64,000 nt of DNA from Struthio camelus (taxonomy: Eukaryota > Chordata > Aves > Struthioniformes > Struthionidae), in NCBI RefSeq assembly GCF_040807025.1, contig NC_090943.1:21605213-21669212 (forward strand), read 5' to 3'. The stretch's first letter is position 1. Each line of letters starts with the position of its first letter. The notes beneath the pieces were generated by a model. It did no database searches, was not told the DNA's origin, and was given only the letters and a program-made list of their open reading frames with translations. Below are positions 37,201-49,200 of this stretch, piece after piece. The position numbers and the translations under genes are program-made.

Positions 37201-40200
37201 CTTTATCTGAAGTAGTTGGAAGAATATTGCTAGACAACTCTTTAAAATATTTCTATCAGGTCTTTAGCTGTTCATCCGGTGTGCTCCAAATTAATACAAA
37301 GCACATCAAAAGATACGGTGGAGAAGGAATAAGCTGCAGTTTATCCCCTATACACAATATGGAGGTACTCATTTCTTGGTGATGTTACGGTCTCAATCCC
37401 CCTTTTTAAAACATTTCTTTCAGTTTGTGTTTTCCTGCTCACTTTGTGTAATTTTATTAAGTTTGCATCTCAAAGATTTAATATTTCTTTGTGCTTAGAA
37501 TAGATATTTAGTCACGTTGCCTCTTCCTACCCCTTAACCAAGAATTAAAAATAAACCAGTAAAACACAACTGTATGAAATGCCTCACTGATAGTAATCAA
37601 GATGGAAGCAAGCTACTACTTAACCAGTGGGATTCTGCTTTGGGGTGCACATGGCTTAGAAGTAGGATTGGAAAATAAAAAAAAAAAAAAAAAAAGAAAA
37701 AATGCGTATGTAGTCTTTTGAGAAGCAGTCTTCCCTGTGAGTAATCAAAGCAACTTCTGTCCTTAGACAAGAGCTTAGGGAAATTTTGGTTTTGCATTAG
37801 AGGATAACACCAACTTCCTAAAAATATCTTTGCATAGCTGAATGGTCTCAAACTGCATCTTCGCCCACTTTTTCCTTTTACCTTTACCCTACTCCTCCAA
37901 AATCTTTCTCTAATATTAACTCCTGGCCCAAACTTGTATACAGCGTTATTATAGACTCATGTTCTAAAAGTGAAAATTTTCAAATGCAAATAAAGATTTG
38001 CAATAAAAAGTCTGACAGATTAATTACAATGTTGCATTAATTATTATCTTATTTCAGCGCTGTTCCTCTCACAGCTAGTGCAACTCTGGTTTTTGGTATT
38101 TTTTAAATACCTATTAACGTTATAATTTTGAGAGAGAGAATATATCTTTTTATATGTTTAAAAAATCACAAGACTTTAAACTTGACAGACATGTACTTTA
38201 TTTCTAAAATATAGCCCTAAAGGTGTTTTTAACAAAATCCAAGAAGTTGTGTTTAAATGTGATGCTTTGTAGATCTTCTGGTGAGCACACCTCTTGAAAT
38301 CTTTTGGTTACGATGGTCTTTGCAGCATGCACTAAATGGTAATCATTAATTCAGAAGTTTGTGCGTTGTGCGTCTGATCTGATTCATTGATGCATCTTAC
38401 ATCTTGCCTTTTTTTCTTCCTCTCAAAACGTGTGCCATCTTTATCATTTTAGTGTAGGTATAGGTAGATGTTAATGCCACAACGTAGCTTCAAGACTGCA
38501 ACTTGACGCTACTTTAAAAAAAAAAAAACAATTCTTTAGACATGGTGAAACTGAAGTTGAATGAAAGTAAGTACTGAATTATATGTAAATATTAATAAGG
38601 GCACAGTTCATAGCAAGTCCTGAGTTTGGAAAATGGAGTATGATAATTTGGAGAAATGGTGACTTTCTCGAAGACATGTAAACGTAATAATTCTCATTTC
38701 TTATTTGAACTTTTAATTGGTGCAGAGGGCACACTTCTTAATTTTTAAGGAAGAAAGCATATGGAAGTTTTAGCAAATATTATTATAATGAATGGCTGAT
38801 AATGAAGGAAGTTATCATGGGAGTTGAATTGGACTAAATGATTGTTCATTTAGCCATGTGGGTCAGGCTAGTGGCAGGGCTTGGTTGTCAGACTTCTCAG
38901 ATTACGTTGACTTGGTTCCTGCGCTTGGTTGGCTGCCTTCAGATCTCGACAAACTTCTGGGAATTTGTTTCTGACACTTTGCTTCCTTTCGCTTTTTAAG
39001 GACGCTTCATCTGCGGACATTCGGAAAGCGTATCGAAAGCTTTCCCTGATTTTACACCCAGACAAGAATAAAGATGAAAATGCAGAAATACAGTTTAGAC
39101 AAGTAAGTGCAACATAATAGAAGTTATAGGTAATAAAAGCCTATGAAAAACAGGTTCAGAGTTGTTTGTAATGATATGCTGTTATTGCGAAAGAGGATAT
39201 ACCTTTGAAATGATGGAAAAGTTGACCCCGAGTTATGTATTTCCTGCTACAGCTAAATTAAGTCTGAAAGGGTTGTAAACTTTTTAAAACTTGTTTAATA
39301 ACTTGGATTTAGTATTTAACTGTTCGTGTATTAAAAAAATTTGAACACGTTAAAATACTTAGAGGTATATTCTTATGAGGAAAACTTCTTTTCCTGAAGA
39401 CTGTTTGTAATTGTATTTTTGAAAGAAGTGAGGAAAATTTCTGATCAGGTTTCAATGCAAGTTTTTTACTGTAATCATAATTTAATGAGAATAATTCATT
39501 TTAATTTTTGAATATATTCCCCTTCTGAATCCTTGTAGCGCAAAACCATGGTACTGTTATAATTAGCTCTGCCATTTAACAATATGATCCTGGTGACCAA
39601 AGACTGGCTTTTGGCTATATAGTTTTAATATCTTTAGAATGAAACAAATTATGTCCTTTTAAGCTGTTACTGAGACAGGTCTCAGTCTGAGAAAGATGTG
39701 TATGTGCGGGGGGAAATGTGTTTTACAAAAACTTGCTTGATTGTGTATGTGGTTTCTGTATGGTTCTGTCACTCCCCCCCTCCCTGCCACCCCGTGGGGA
39801 GCTTACTGCCTGGTTTTGGAGGGAAAACTCAGATCTAGGAAAGAACATTTGACAAGTGTAAAATATGATATTACTACTCAAATTTTAAAAATTCAAATTC
39901 TAAAGTAGACTTTTTACGGTTCTTTTTGTGTGTGTTTTGTTTTTTTTAGTTGGTGGCTATCTATGAGGTTTTAAAGGATGAAGAAAGGAGGCAGAGGTGA
40001 GTTAACTTACACAGGTTCTTAAATAAAGTAATCGCTTATGGTAGTGATAAACTGAAATCCAATTTGGTTTCGTTGTAACTATTCAGATTTTTTGTATAAT
40101 TTGATTTTGTGCTACTTATATAGCTGTTTAATTAAAGATTGTATGTTGCTTAAAGAGGAATCTGGTGTGCATTTGTGTGTGATACACTGATTAGTCTCCT

Positions 40201-43200
40201 TTAAAAGTAGGACTTGAAAGAACTTTAAAATCCAGTTTGCATTTGGAAGAAATAATTTTTTTAAAAACACTTAACTATAATATCAATTTTTAAAAAATTT
40301 GAGTCATTTTAATTATCATTGATTGTTTTATTAAAGCTATTCTTGTAAATGTGGTCCGCTTGGATTCAGCTGTCAATCATATCTCACTATATCAATGAAA
40401 GGTTCTTTGTGTGATATTTAGGGATTTTTTTTCCCAACGTATTTCTTCTTTAACATTTTTTTTCTGCCTATTTCATTGTTTTTCTTTCAAACTTCTCTAT
40501 ATTATTGTAGACCCTGATTTCGTAGTCTGCAGATAGCATTATGTTTATTAATAGTTGGTAGTTACCCTGGTAGCCTCAGGAGCCGATCCAGCAGTACCTG
40601 AAAGGGATAGAATTAAGCAATAAAAGTCTGGTTGATCTGCTTTCTGGAAGGCAGTTTATATATGTGTGTGTGTGTATGTATGTGTGTGTGTGTGTATATA
40701 TATACTTTTATAATTTTTTTTAAGGATGTCCATTTGCGCTAATGATCATGAGGATAAGCGGGCAAAGGAAGTTGTGCTTTTAGGTTGGAGTTTCATTAAA
40801 CATCTTTTGCCTTACAAGTCTTTCTCAAGACATTTCTTGAAGGGTTTTTGGCTTTATAGATGTCTTGGCAGGAGTCCAGGTTTTGTAGTACAGATTATCT
40901 ACATTTTGATAATCTCTGTTGAAGTGTCATGGAAATGTACTTAGAAGTACTTTTGGAAATTTGTGGGTGTGTTTTTTGTGTGTGCTGGGTTTTTTTTTTT
41001 TATTATTATTATTATACCTCTCACTAGAGAATTTCAGTGTGGAGTTTACTCAAGGAAAGTTAAAAAGTTGTTAGTTAAATGGTTTCAGACCACTTAAAGC
41101 CATTTATAGCCAAAGTTTCCCACCTTCTTGTTTATAACCTTGTTTAAATATACTTTGTGATATGACCTCTCTGGATATTAGTTTCGTCGTGGAACTTCTA
41201 GGAGTTACCTCTATAATAGCAGCTTTTTTCAAGGACCTGTGATGCAGCAGCTTGCTGAAATTGTTTTTAAGCCTTCTATACGTTATGAAAGTTACTAATT
41301 TACCCAGTCTGTCTGAGAAAATAATATTGTTAATTAGTGTAACACAATAATTGCAAATGAGCAGTTAAATCTGCAGTAAGTTGTTCTAGCCTAGATTGAT
41401 TTCACTATCAATCACTTTTTTAATACATAGACAATATCTGTTGCATTTCTCTTGCACAGTATGGATGTGTGGTTGATACGGCTTCTGTAGTTGATTATCT
41501 TTGTAGTGTTTTTTTTTTTTTTATCTATCTTTGTATCTGTAGTGTTTATCTTTGGAGAATTTTCTGCAGATAATGTGCCATGTGTAGAGTAGCATAACTG
41601 CATGGTCTTTTTTTTCCTTTCAGAAAATCTTTATTGATCGGATATATTATACAGTCAAAACTTTTAAACTCTGAGTATGAAAAGAGGGGGGTTGTTTCCT
41701 TATTCTGTAAGACACTGCTGTGTCAAGTCCTTAGCTAAATGTGCGCGGAGCTGCTCCCCTCCTAGGAACGTTCCTCCTCAAGGTTGCACGCCTTGCCAAC
41801 CCTACAGTGAAGGAAAGGAGAGAGTGAGGGCTTTGTTCTGGGATCTTCCTACTTTGGGTGCTGAAAATGGGATTTTTGGTTATGCAAGACTGAACGAAAG
41901 CATTGCATGAGATGATGGACCTAGTGGAAGAGGCTCAAAGTTTACTGTTCTCCCCATGTACTAGGGAGAAACTACAGGGCACCCTTTGTGTCTCTCGGGG
42001 CTTATCAACTCAGCCTTACCCTGTTTGAGAAAGGTGTATAGTTGATCGTGAAGTACGGTAGTACTACCATGTTAGTGTTTCTCGCTTACTAGGTAATCAA
42101 AAAATTCTAATATTCTGACCTAAAATATTAATCAATGCTGCATATATGTTTAAAGTTCTGTATGCATAGCAGAGTATATGAAGCTCTGTAGAAGAGTTTC
42201 TTTAGGGTATGTAGAGATAAGTGCATTTCCTGAAATGCACATCACTTTTCAGGTATTTATTGACAAATAAACTTGATGATGATGTATTTTGTTACCTTTT
42301 GATTATTTTTAATTTATGAAAAAGTAGATAACTTTACTTGTTTTTCTTAATTGTAAGTAAGCAAACTGTGTTAGACTTCAATTTCATTGTTGCCGTTTTA
42401 AGGAGCGTTTTACCTACAAGGCCCTATCCTCTGTAACAATGTGGACTTGATTACAGGAAGCATTTGTAAATGAATCAAGATATGCTTGTTTAGTATAAGA
42501 AAGGTGTTTATCTTAGCTATCATTATAATTAAATGGCTGTATTCATAGGACATAGGAAATATACATTGTTCTGTCTGATGTTGCAGTGGATGTCTTTGAC
42601 AGCTTGAGGAAAAATAAAAAATGCCAGCAAAGTCTTCCTGTAGTTCAGAATAGATCTCATTAATTCAGGCTTGACATCTTTTATAAACTGTATCAGATCT
42701 CTGAAATAATTTGAAATACGGAATGCAGTGGCTTTCTTAAAGGGAAAAGTAAATTATGTTAAAATAGATTATACTGTAATTAGCTACTACAGTTAACGTG
42801 TGGTTTTTTTTTTTTTGCAATGTAATAGATTCTACAAAGAGCTTATGAAACTTTACAGAAGATTGAAATTTCAGTACTCTTGCAATTGGTTACTAACTAG
42901 TCTTAATATAGCCTTAATATTATAGTTAAGACTATAATACCCTGAATTTTTTAAACAAAGATTCAACTTTAGTTATAAATGGTTGGGGACTTTTTTGTTT
43001 TTTGCTTCTGTACTGGTTCTTTGGATTTTTTTTAGCCTGAAGACTGCTACGTTTCAGAGACCACTGCTAGGCATACTCGTATGTCAGATATTTATTGCAT
43101 TCTGTGTACATTTGTCTAAGAAAAAATACTGCAGATTGATGTTTCCTTCTCAGTTTAATTTTTTTTCATATAGAATAACATTTAAAATAAGTTGGCAAAA

Positions 43201-46200
43201 GAAGAATGCTTTGCAATCAAAATTTTGAATGTAGTTCTTGCCACATATGGGTTAACTGACTATCCTTAATAGTTAATATAGTTTTCTATGAAAAAATAAT
43301 TTAATGAGGAAAACAGCATCCTCAATACTGAAATAGAGATTTAGAAATTATGGGAAGCTTCTGAGTTTCAGTAGGATCATTTTCCAGTTGAAAAACTAAA
43401 AATCATTGATATCTTTATTTTTCAAATACAGAGCTTAATTACTATTGAAAGCGGTGATTTATCTTTTAACAGTATATATTCTAAAAAGTGGGTTATAATA
43501 GACGCTATCTTCCCTTAAAATGGCCAGTCGTGTGAGCCATAATGCTCATTGATAGTAAAATCAATAGAGCATTGATTCTGAGACTTAATCCTTGGAGACT
43601 GTTGTTCAGAACAGTGAACGTAGCCTAGTAAATACGGAGTGCTGTTTAAAGTGTTTAATGCAAGAAATTCTGCTGTCTTCTTTTTTTTTTTTTTCTTAAA
43701 AGATAATTTATAATTGAAGGTGCTTGCCAAGCATTTGTTTTCCAATCCTGTTTTAAGTATCACTATATTTTTACCACTAGGCTACATGGACCTTATTTAA
43801 TCAGTAGCCAAATTTTCAGTGTCTCAGTTAACGTTCCTTATTGTAAAAGAAAGACAAATAACTAATAAATTTGTACTAGTATTGTAGAAAATTGTTCTTT
43901 CCTGATATTACGTATACACTTTTCTGATGAAAGCTTCAGAGAAATGTATCTTTTGTGAAATCTTAATACCAACATAATTCATTAAAATGATTTGCTTTCT
44001 ACTTTTTTTGTATTCTAACTGTAAAATAGTCAGAAAATACAATATTTTTTTAGATCAAAAGCTAATACTTTATTCTTCCTGGAGCAAACCTCTTTTAAAA
44101 AGAATAGTTACACAAAAGTTTTTGTTTTGGAAGAACACGCTAAGCAATTTTTCTGTGCAGATAGCTTGAGTTAAGGCATCAATAGTTGCTTCATTCTGAC
44201 TTACTGTGAAAGGAAAAATTATTGCATTGAAACTTACGGTGATGGATAATAATCTTAGTGTTCCTGTAGTCGTGAAAGATTTGATTTCATAATATGAATT
44301 TTACTTAGGGTGCCGTTCAGACCACAGCAGAGTCTTGTGGTGTTGCATCTTTTGCCTAGAAGCAATCTAGCAACACTCGCCAACTTGAACAAATGTTTTA
44401 GCAGAGGTCAGGTTTTCTAGAGGTGCTGAGTTAAAGTATATTCTTTTTTTAAAACCATTGCTTCTTTTTCTGCTTAAAAATGAATTTGATTGTGGAATTT
44501 TTTTTTTTTAGTACATCTCCAAGGTATCAATTTAATAACTATCAAAGTAGCTAGTGCAGTTGTTGCATTTAAATTGATTTACATGTCAAGACTGGCAGTT
44601 TAGCAGCTGCGCTATTATTCCTGGATCGGTCAATTTACTTGAGAAAAACCTACTACTGAGTTCTACTGACCTGCATGACAATATAGGCCCTATTTCTATT
44701 CCTGTAATTAGGCCTGCGACTAACTCAGAATATTTTTAATTAAAATATTTTGGTCAATGTGTTGCACCAAATTAGGCCTTTCAGTGCAGATTTAATTCTG
44801 GAAATGGTGTGATTAGAATATGTAATGAGTTGTGCTCAATTTAAGATTAACAGGTTGTGCCTCTTGGAACATACAGGTTTTTTTCGGTTTACTTGATAGA
44901 TTTTTGTTTGAAACTTTACTTTTAACACTTAACTTCTTTTTACTTAAGTCTTGCCTGACTATGTAAATCGATCTTTTTTTCTAGTTGATGATGGTAATGT
45001 ACCACAAAAAAAAGTGGACGCTATAGACATACTAAGATATTTCAAGACGTCTGTTTCGGCAGAAAAACTTGTGGATGTTTGTAGAAACTTTTTTTTTTTT
45101 TTTTTTTTACAGACAGTAATATTAGTAAATTTAAGCAGTATTAAAATAGATTGAATTTGGGGACAGCTTTTCAAATAAAAAATCAAAATTGTCTAGCTGT
45201 GGTGAACCTTGTTTTCTAACATGATAGTCAAGCCTCTGACTTCATTTCTTCTCCGACTACAGAACGCACATTAATTCTGCCAGCGTTTTTACCTAAGAGA
45301 AATAGTGCTTCGAGAGAACAAAACGAAAGCAAAGATAACTCTCCCCTCCCCCCAGCACTTGTGCTTTTAATTTGGAAAAGAAAAAAAGATTTATAGTAGT
45401 TACAACTTTGGCTCCTTGCTGCCTTGCATTAAATAGTTTTTGTTGTTTACTTCTGCGATGGAGACCTGACCCCGACAGACAGGCAGGTAAACACACGCAT
45501 GTTTCTAGAGCTCTGTTGTTTCATAAGTGACTCAACGGGGATGCCACAGGAGCAATTCAGTTGCTACTTTTTTTGCACGAGACTGGATAAATTTCCACAG
45601 CGTGTGGTTCTGAATTCCGTTTGTTTTCAGATCCAAGCCTAGCTGTTGACAAAGCAATGGATTGCTGTTAAAAAAAAAACAAAAAAAAAAAACTAAATGA
45701 TTGTGCGTGTGCGTGCGCGCGCGCGTGAATTATTCAAGCAGTCTGTGGATATTGTTTGTTTTGTAATTAGGTGGCTTGGCTTATGTCGTTTTAAGGTCTC
45801 CCTGAAAGTCTGTTCTGCTTGCTACTGTAGGTATGATGATATCCTGATCAATGGGCTACCAGATTGGCGACAGCCTGTGTTCTACTACAGGCGGGTGAGA
45901 AAAATGAGCAATGCTGAGCTGGCATTACTCTTGTTCATTATACTCACAGTGGGTCATTATGCTGTGGTTTGGTCAATCTACCTGGAAAAACAGCTGGTAA
46001 GTATTGGTAATAAATCAAACGTACTTCAATTATTAGTATTGAGTTTCCCGCAGAAGTTTGCCTGTTGTAGGGATCTCTACTGCCTCCCTGCTTTTGAATT
46101 TGGATTTTTCATATTTTAAAATGATTACATTTTAAATGGGGATAATTCTAGAATAGGGTATTCAAGAAATAGTAATCTAAAACTACTTCATCCATTGTCT

Positions 46201-49200
46201 GGAATTGATAATAAATAGCAAGAGACGGTTCTTTCATTTTTAATTGGAAGAAAGAGGAGTAAATGCTCGTCCATCATCTGCTGAAGCAGAATCATATGTT
46301 ACTGTAGTCATATTTATAGTTTTCCTAGTGTTATTTAAAAATAATAATTTTTATTTGTTTAGTAGTCATGCTTGCTTTGCCTTTGTTCTTATCTAAATGC
46401 TTTTTTGTTTTGGGTTTTTGTAAACAGGATAGATATCGGTAAGCAGTCTAAAACCACGTTGTTTGTGGTGTTGGGTTTTGTTTTTTTTTTTTTTTTAGTA
46501 TATAAGTCTCTCACATTTAATAGACTAAAAAAAGCCTAAGCATAACTTGAAAAATATTCATATATTAGCATGTATTTACTTTTTTTATTTTTTCCACTGC
46601 ATTATTAAAGTTGATGAATAAGAAAGGAGGCAAGTTGAATGCTTTCTCCTCTTAGAAAACTTTGATTGCTATGGAGATACACATGACTGACAGAACTGGA
46701 CTTCATGTGTGTTTAAAGACTGGATGCCATGGCAACAGTTATTGTTAAGATAGATCATTTTACTTAATCATGTAGGACCCCTAGATGCATTTGCATAAAT
46801 GCTACTCTAATGTTTACCCTTCACAGAAGAGTCCCAGTAACATTTGTGGTTTACATGTTAATGATAACCTGTAACTGTAGTTCTTTCTACATCAAGGATG
46901 AACTGCTTAGCAGAAAAAAGAGGGAGAAGAAGAAAAAAACAGGAGGCAGGAGTACAGATGACGCCAAACTTGCTGCTCTTGACAAAAATGAAAGGTGGGA
47001 AGAAACTCTCTTGTTTTCTGTTTTTGAACATTTTATCAGCTGCTGATTTAATTCTATCATTTTCTCCTTGACTCTTTCAAATATTTTTTACGAGGAAAAT
47101 ATCTGTATTTGTGGTAATAGCCATTGCTGATATCCAGTGTGATAGTGTAGATGTGTCTTCAGTTTCTGATTTGTAAATAAGTGTGGCATTTATTCAGCAG
47201 ATCAAGAATAAAGACTGAGACTAAATTAATGATATCTTGCTAGTAGAAGAGTATTATCTGTACAAGTTGGGTTTTTTTTGAGAGATTTTGCAGCTTGTTC
47301 TGTCTTTGAAGATTTTACCGTTGAGTACAACGAACAAACTTCAGTTTTTTTGAGCTTTTATTTATTTCCATACTAAGTGGTGAATTTGTATGGATTTTTT
47401 TGATGCTTGTTCTTTGTCTGATTAACTTAGCTTTGTCTAACATTTGTTTCTGTGTCTAAAATGTCTAACAAAGCTTAGAATAAGTGTGTTGGTAAAGGCT
47501 TCTAACACTGCTGTTTAGTTAAGAAACACATAGGGAAATAGTGACTTTCAGGACGCTCCAAAAGATACCACCATTTCTTCTATTGATTCATAGAAAGGAA
47601 TAAAAGGTTTAAATAGTTCACACAGCAGGGGCATGAACTGGATCAATGCAGGATGGAGATCAGAAAGCATTCTGCCTGTCGTCTTTCCTGATGACATCAG
47701 TGAGTAATGCTTCAGTGAACTGCAAATGACATTAATTTTTATGTATTGTTTTGTTTATGCTACAGTCTTCATATCTGGTTGTCAGCACTTGCGAACACTT
47801 AGGTGAGGCTTGAGCTTTTTTTTAACTGAAGCGGCTATGTGGCTTATGAATTTATTTTCTTTAAGAAAAGCTCTTTTTAAGAAATTAAAATATGTAGATG
47901 AATAGAAGCTAGCTGTTGTGTGTGATGTATTTTCTATTAAATATTCAAAACTTATCTTTTGTATTAAATATTTATACGTTTTAATATGAATTGTGAAGTG
48001 ATCATCTTTTTGCAAGGTAGTGGGAGGGTTCTAGCTTTCTGAGATGTAACGTTGTGTGGCAATAATGAAAAATGTACAATTTCATTTGGCTGCAGAGTAC
48101 TGGACAAACCACAGTGGCATGACTTACTTCCATGCAAGCTGGGAATTTGGTTCTGTCTCACTGTAAAAGCTTTACCTCAGCTATTCCAGGTAACACTAAT
48201 AACTTAATCTTACTTTATTTTTCTTGAAGTGTTATGTATTATCAGATGCATAGTACTTGCTCATATCATTTTTCTGGCAAATGCATGTGCCATATATATA
48301 GAAGAATTTCTCTTTGGAGGTGATTTTAATTTCAAATTCATCAAAATATGAATTTTTAAAAAGGAATATTAATGTTAATCTGCTAGAGCATTCCTGCAGT
48401 AGTGCCTGTTAGGCAAAACTGCAAGAATGAATGATGAGGTTGAGTTGATGTGTTTACATCTGTATTAGGAATGACAGTGTCTTTTAAATTGTCTGTTAAC
48501 ACAAATATTTTTATCTCAAATGGGCAAATACTATATTTTTATAGCATATATTAATATCTAGTTTAGATTTGAGAGAACAGTGAAATGACTCTTTCTAATT
48601 GAGTTTTCTTTTTGAGTTGCTGGATAATTATATAAATAGCTGAAAATGCTAAAGAGACGAAGATGTGGTAGTAAATTGGAAACTTAAAGTTGTCAGACTT
48701 GCCTAAAGGATGCTTTTTTTCCTTCCTTCATTCCATATTAGAAACTGTAAAATTTAGCTAGCATTCAGCCAGTGTAACTATTGTCAGAAAATCAGTTACT
48801 GAAATAACTTCTTAAATGTTGGACTCTCCTTCTTGGGTGTTTTTTCTTTTTTTTTTTTTTTTTTTTAAAGTACCCAGTCACTACTGACTAATAAACATGG
48901 ATCAGGGAGAGTAAGATGAATTTTATTTTGATTTGCAAAAATGCTGAATACTAATTCTGAAGTATTTTTTTAGTGTGAATGACATTGCATTCAATCGCTG
49001 TCTGCAAGCTAAAAAAAGCATACATTTCAAGATGACTTATCTGCTAGCAAAAAAACATGTAAAAGTTATTAATGGAATAAGTACAAGCAGAAAGACCAGA
49101 CATTTATTTTTATAGCCTATAACTTTTCCTACAAGGATAAGCTCAAGTTAAGATTCCTTTTTCCTTTAAAAATTTCAACAGAACTGTATGGTTATTTTAC

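Larger units (their letters stand above)
1266..39000 (+). other. DNAJC1: DNAJC1 intron 1 (37.7 kb)
   Basis: The intron is defined by the donor CAG|gtgagc at 1266 and the acceptor ctttttaag ending at 39000. It is AT-rich after about 1860 and has an excess of T over A on the transcribed-sense strand. The + and - open frames inside it are short, lack recognisable domains and look like chance. It contains one old CR1 relic, homopolymer tracts, short perfect inverted repeats and one CpG-dense patch, listed separately. No nested gene was recognised. Confidence 0.9.
25701..39000. other. Intron 1, distal part: no recognised gene
   Basis: This AT-rich sequence holds poly-T tracts (30580-30598, 34616-34633), a poly-A tract (37677-37695), inverted repeats at 30034-30059 and 36802-36820, a 16-bp palindrome at 31741-31756, a 36-bp tandem duplication at 32267-32338 and a CpG-dense patch at 32525-32612. 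Slightly GC-richer unique sequence lies near 27040-27200 and 28100-29040. No exon or RNA gene was recognised. Confidence 0.6.
39997..45830 (+). other. DNAJC1: DNAJC1 intron 3 (5.8 kb)
   Basis: The intron has donor gtgagt and acceptor ctactgtag. It contains a TG/TA simple repeat at 40657-40704, a T12 plus ATT run near 40990-41014, a perfect inverted repeat at 42221-42240, a T20 tract at 45089-45108, an A-rich stretch near 45670-45692 and an alternating GC/GT tract at 45702-45727 close to exon 4. A slightly GC-richer segment near 41740-41830 has no recognisable content. Confidence 0.92.

Noticed and set aside
37600..37700. Processed pseudogene suggested by the A19 tract
   Set aside because: The sequence upstream of the tract has no recognisable coding body and no flanking target-site duplication that I could see.
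38826..38850. Phrase resembling a sense-strand CR1 3' end (TTGGACTAAATGAT)
   Set aside because: The match is limited to about 14-20 bases, without the expected downstream segment or terminal short repeats.
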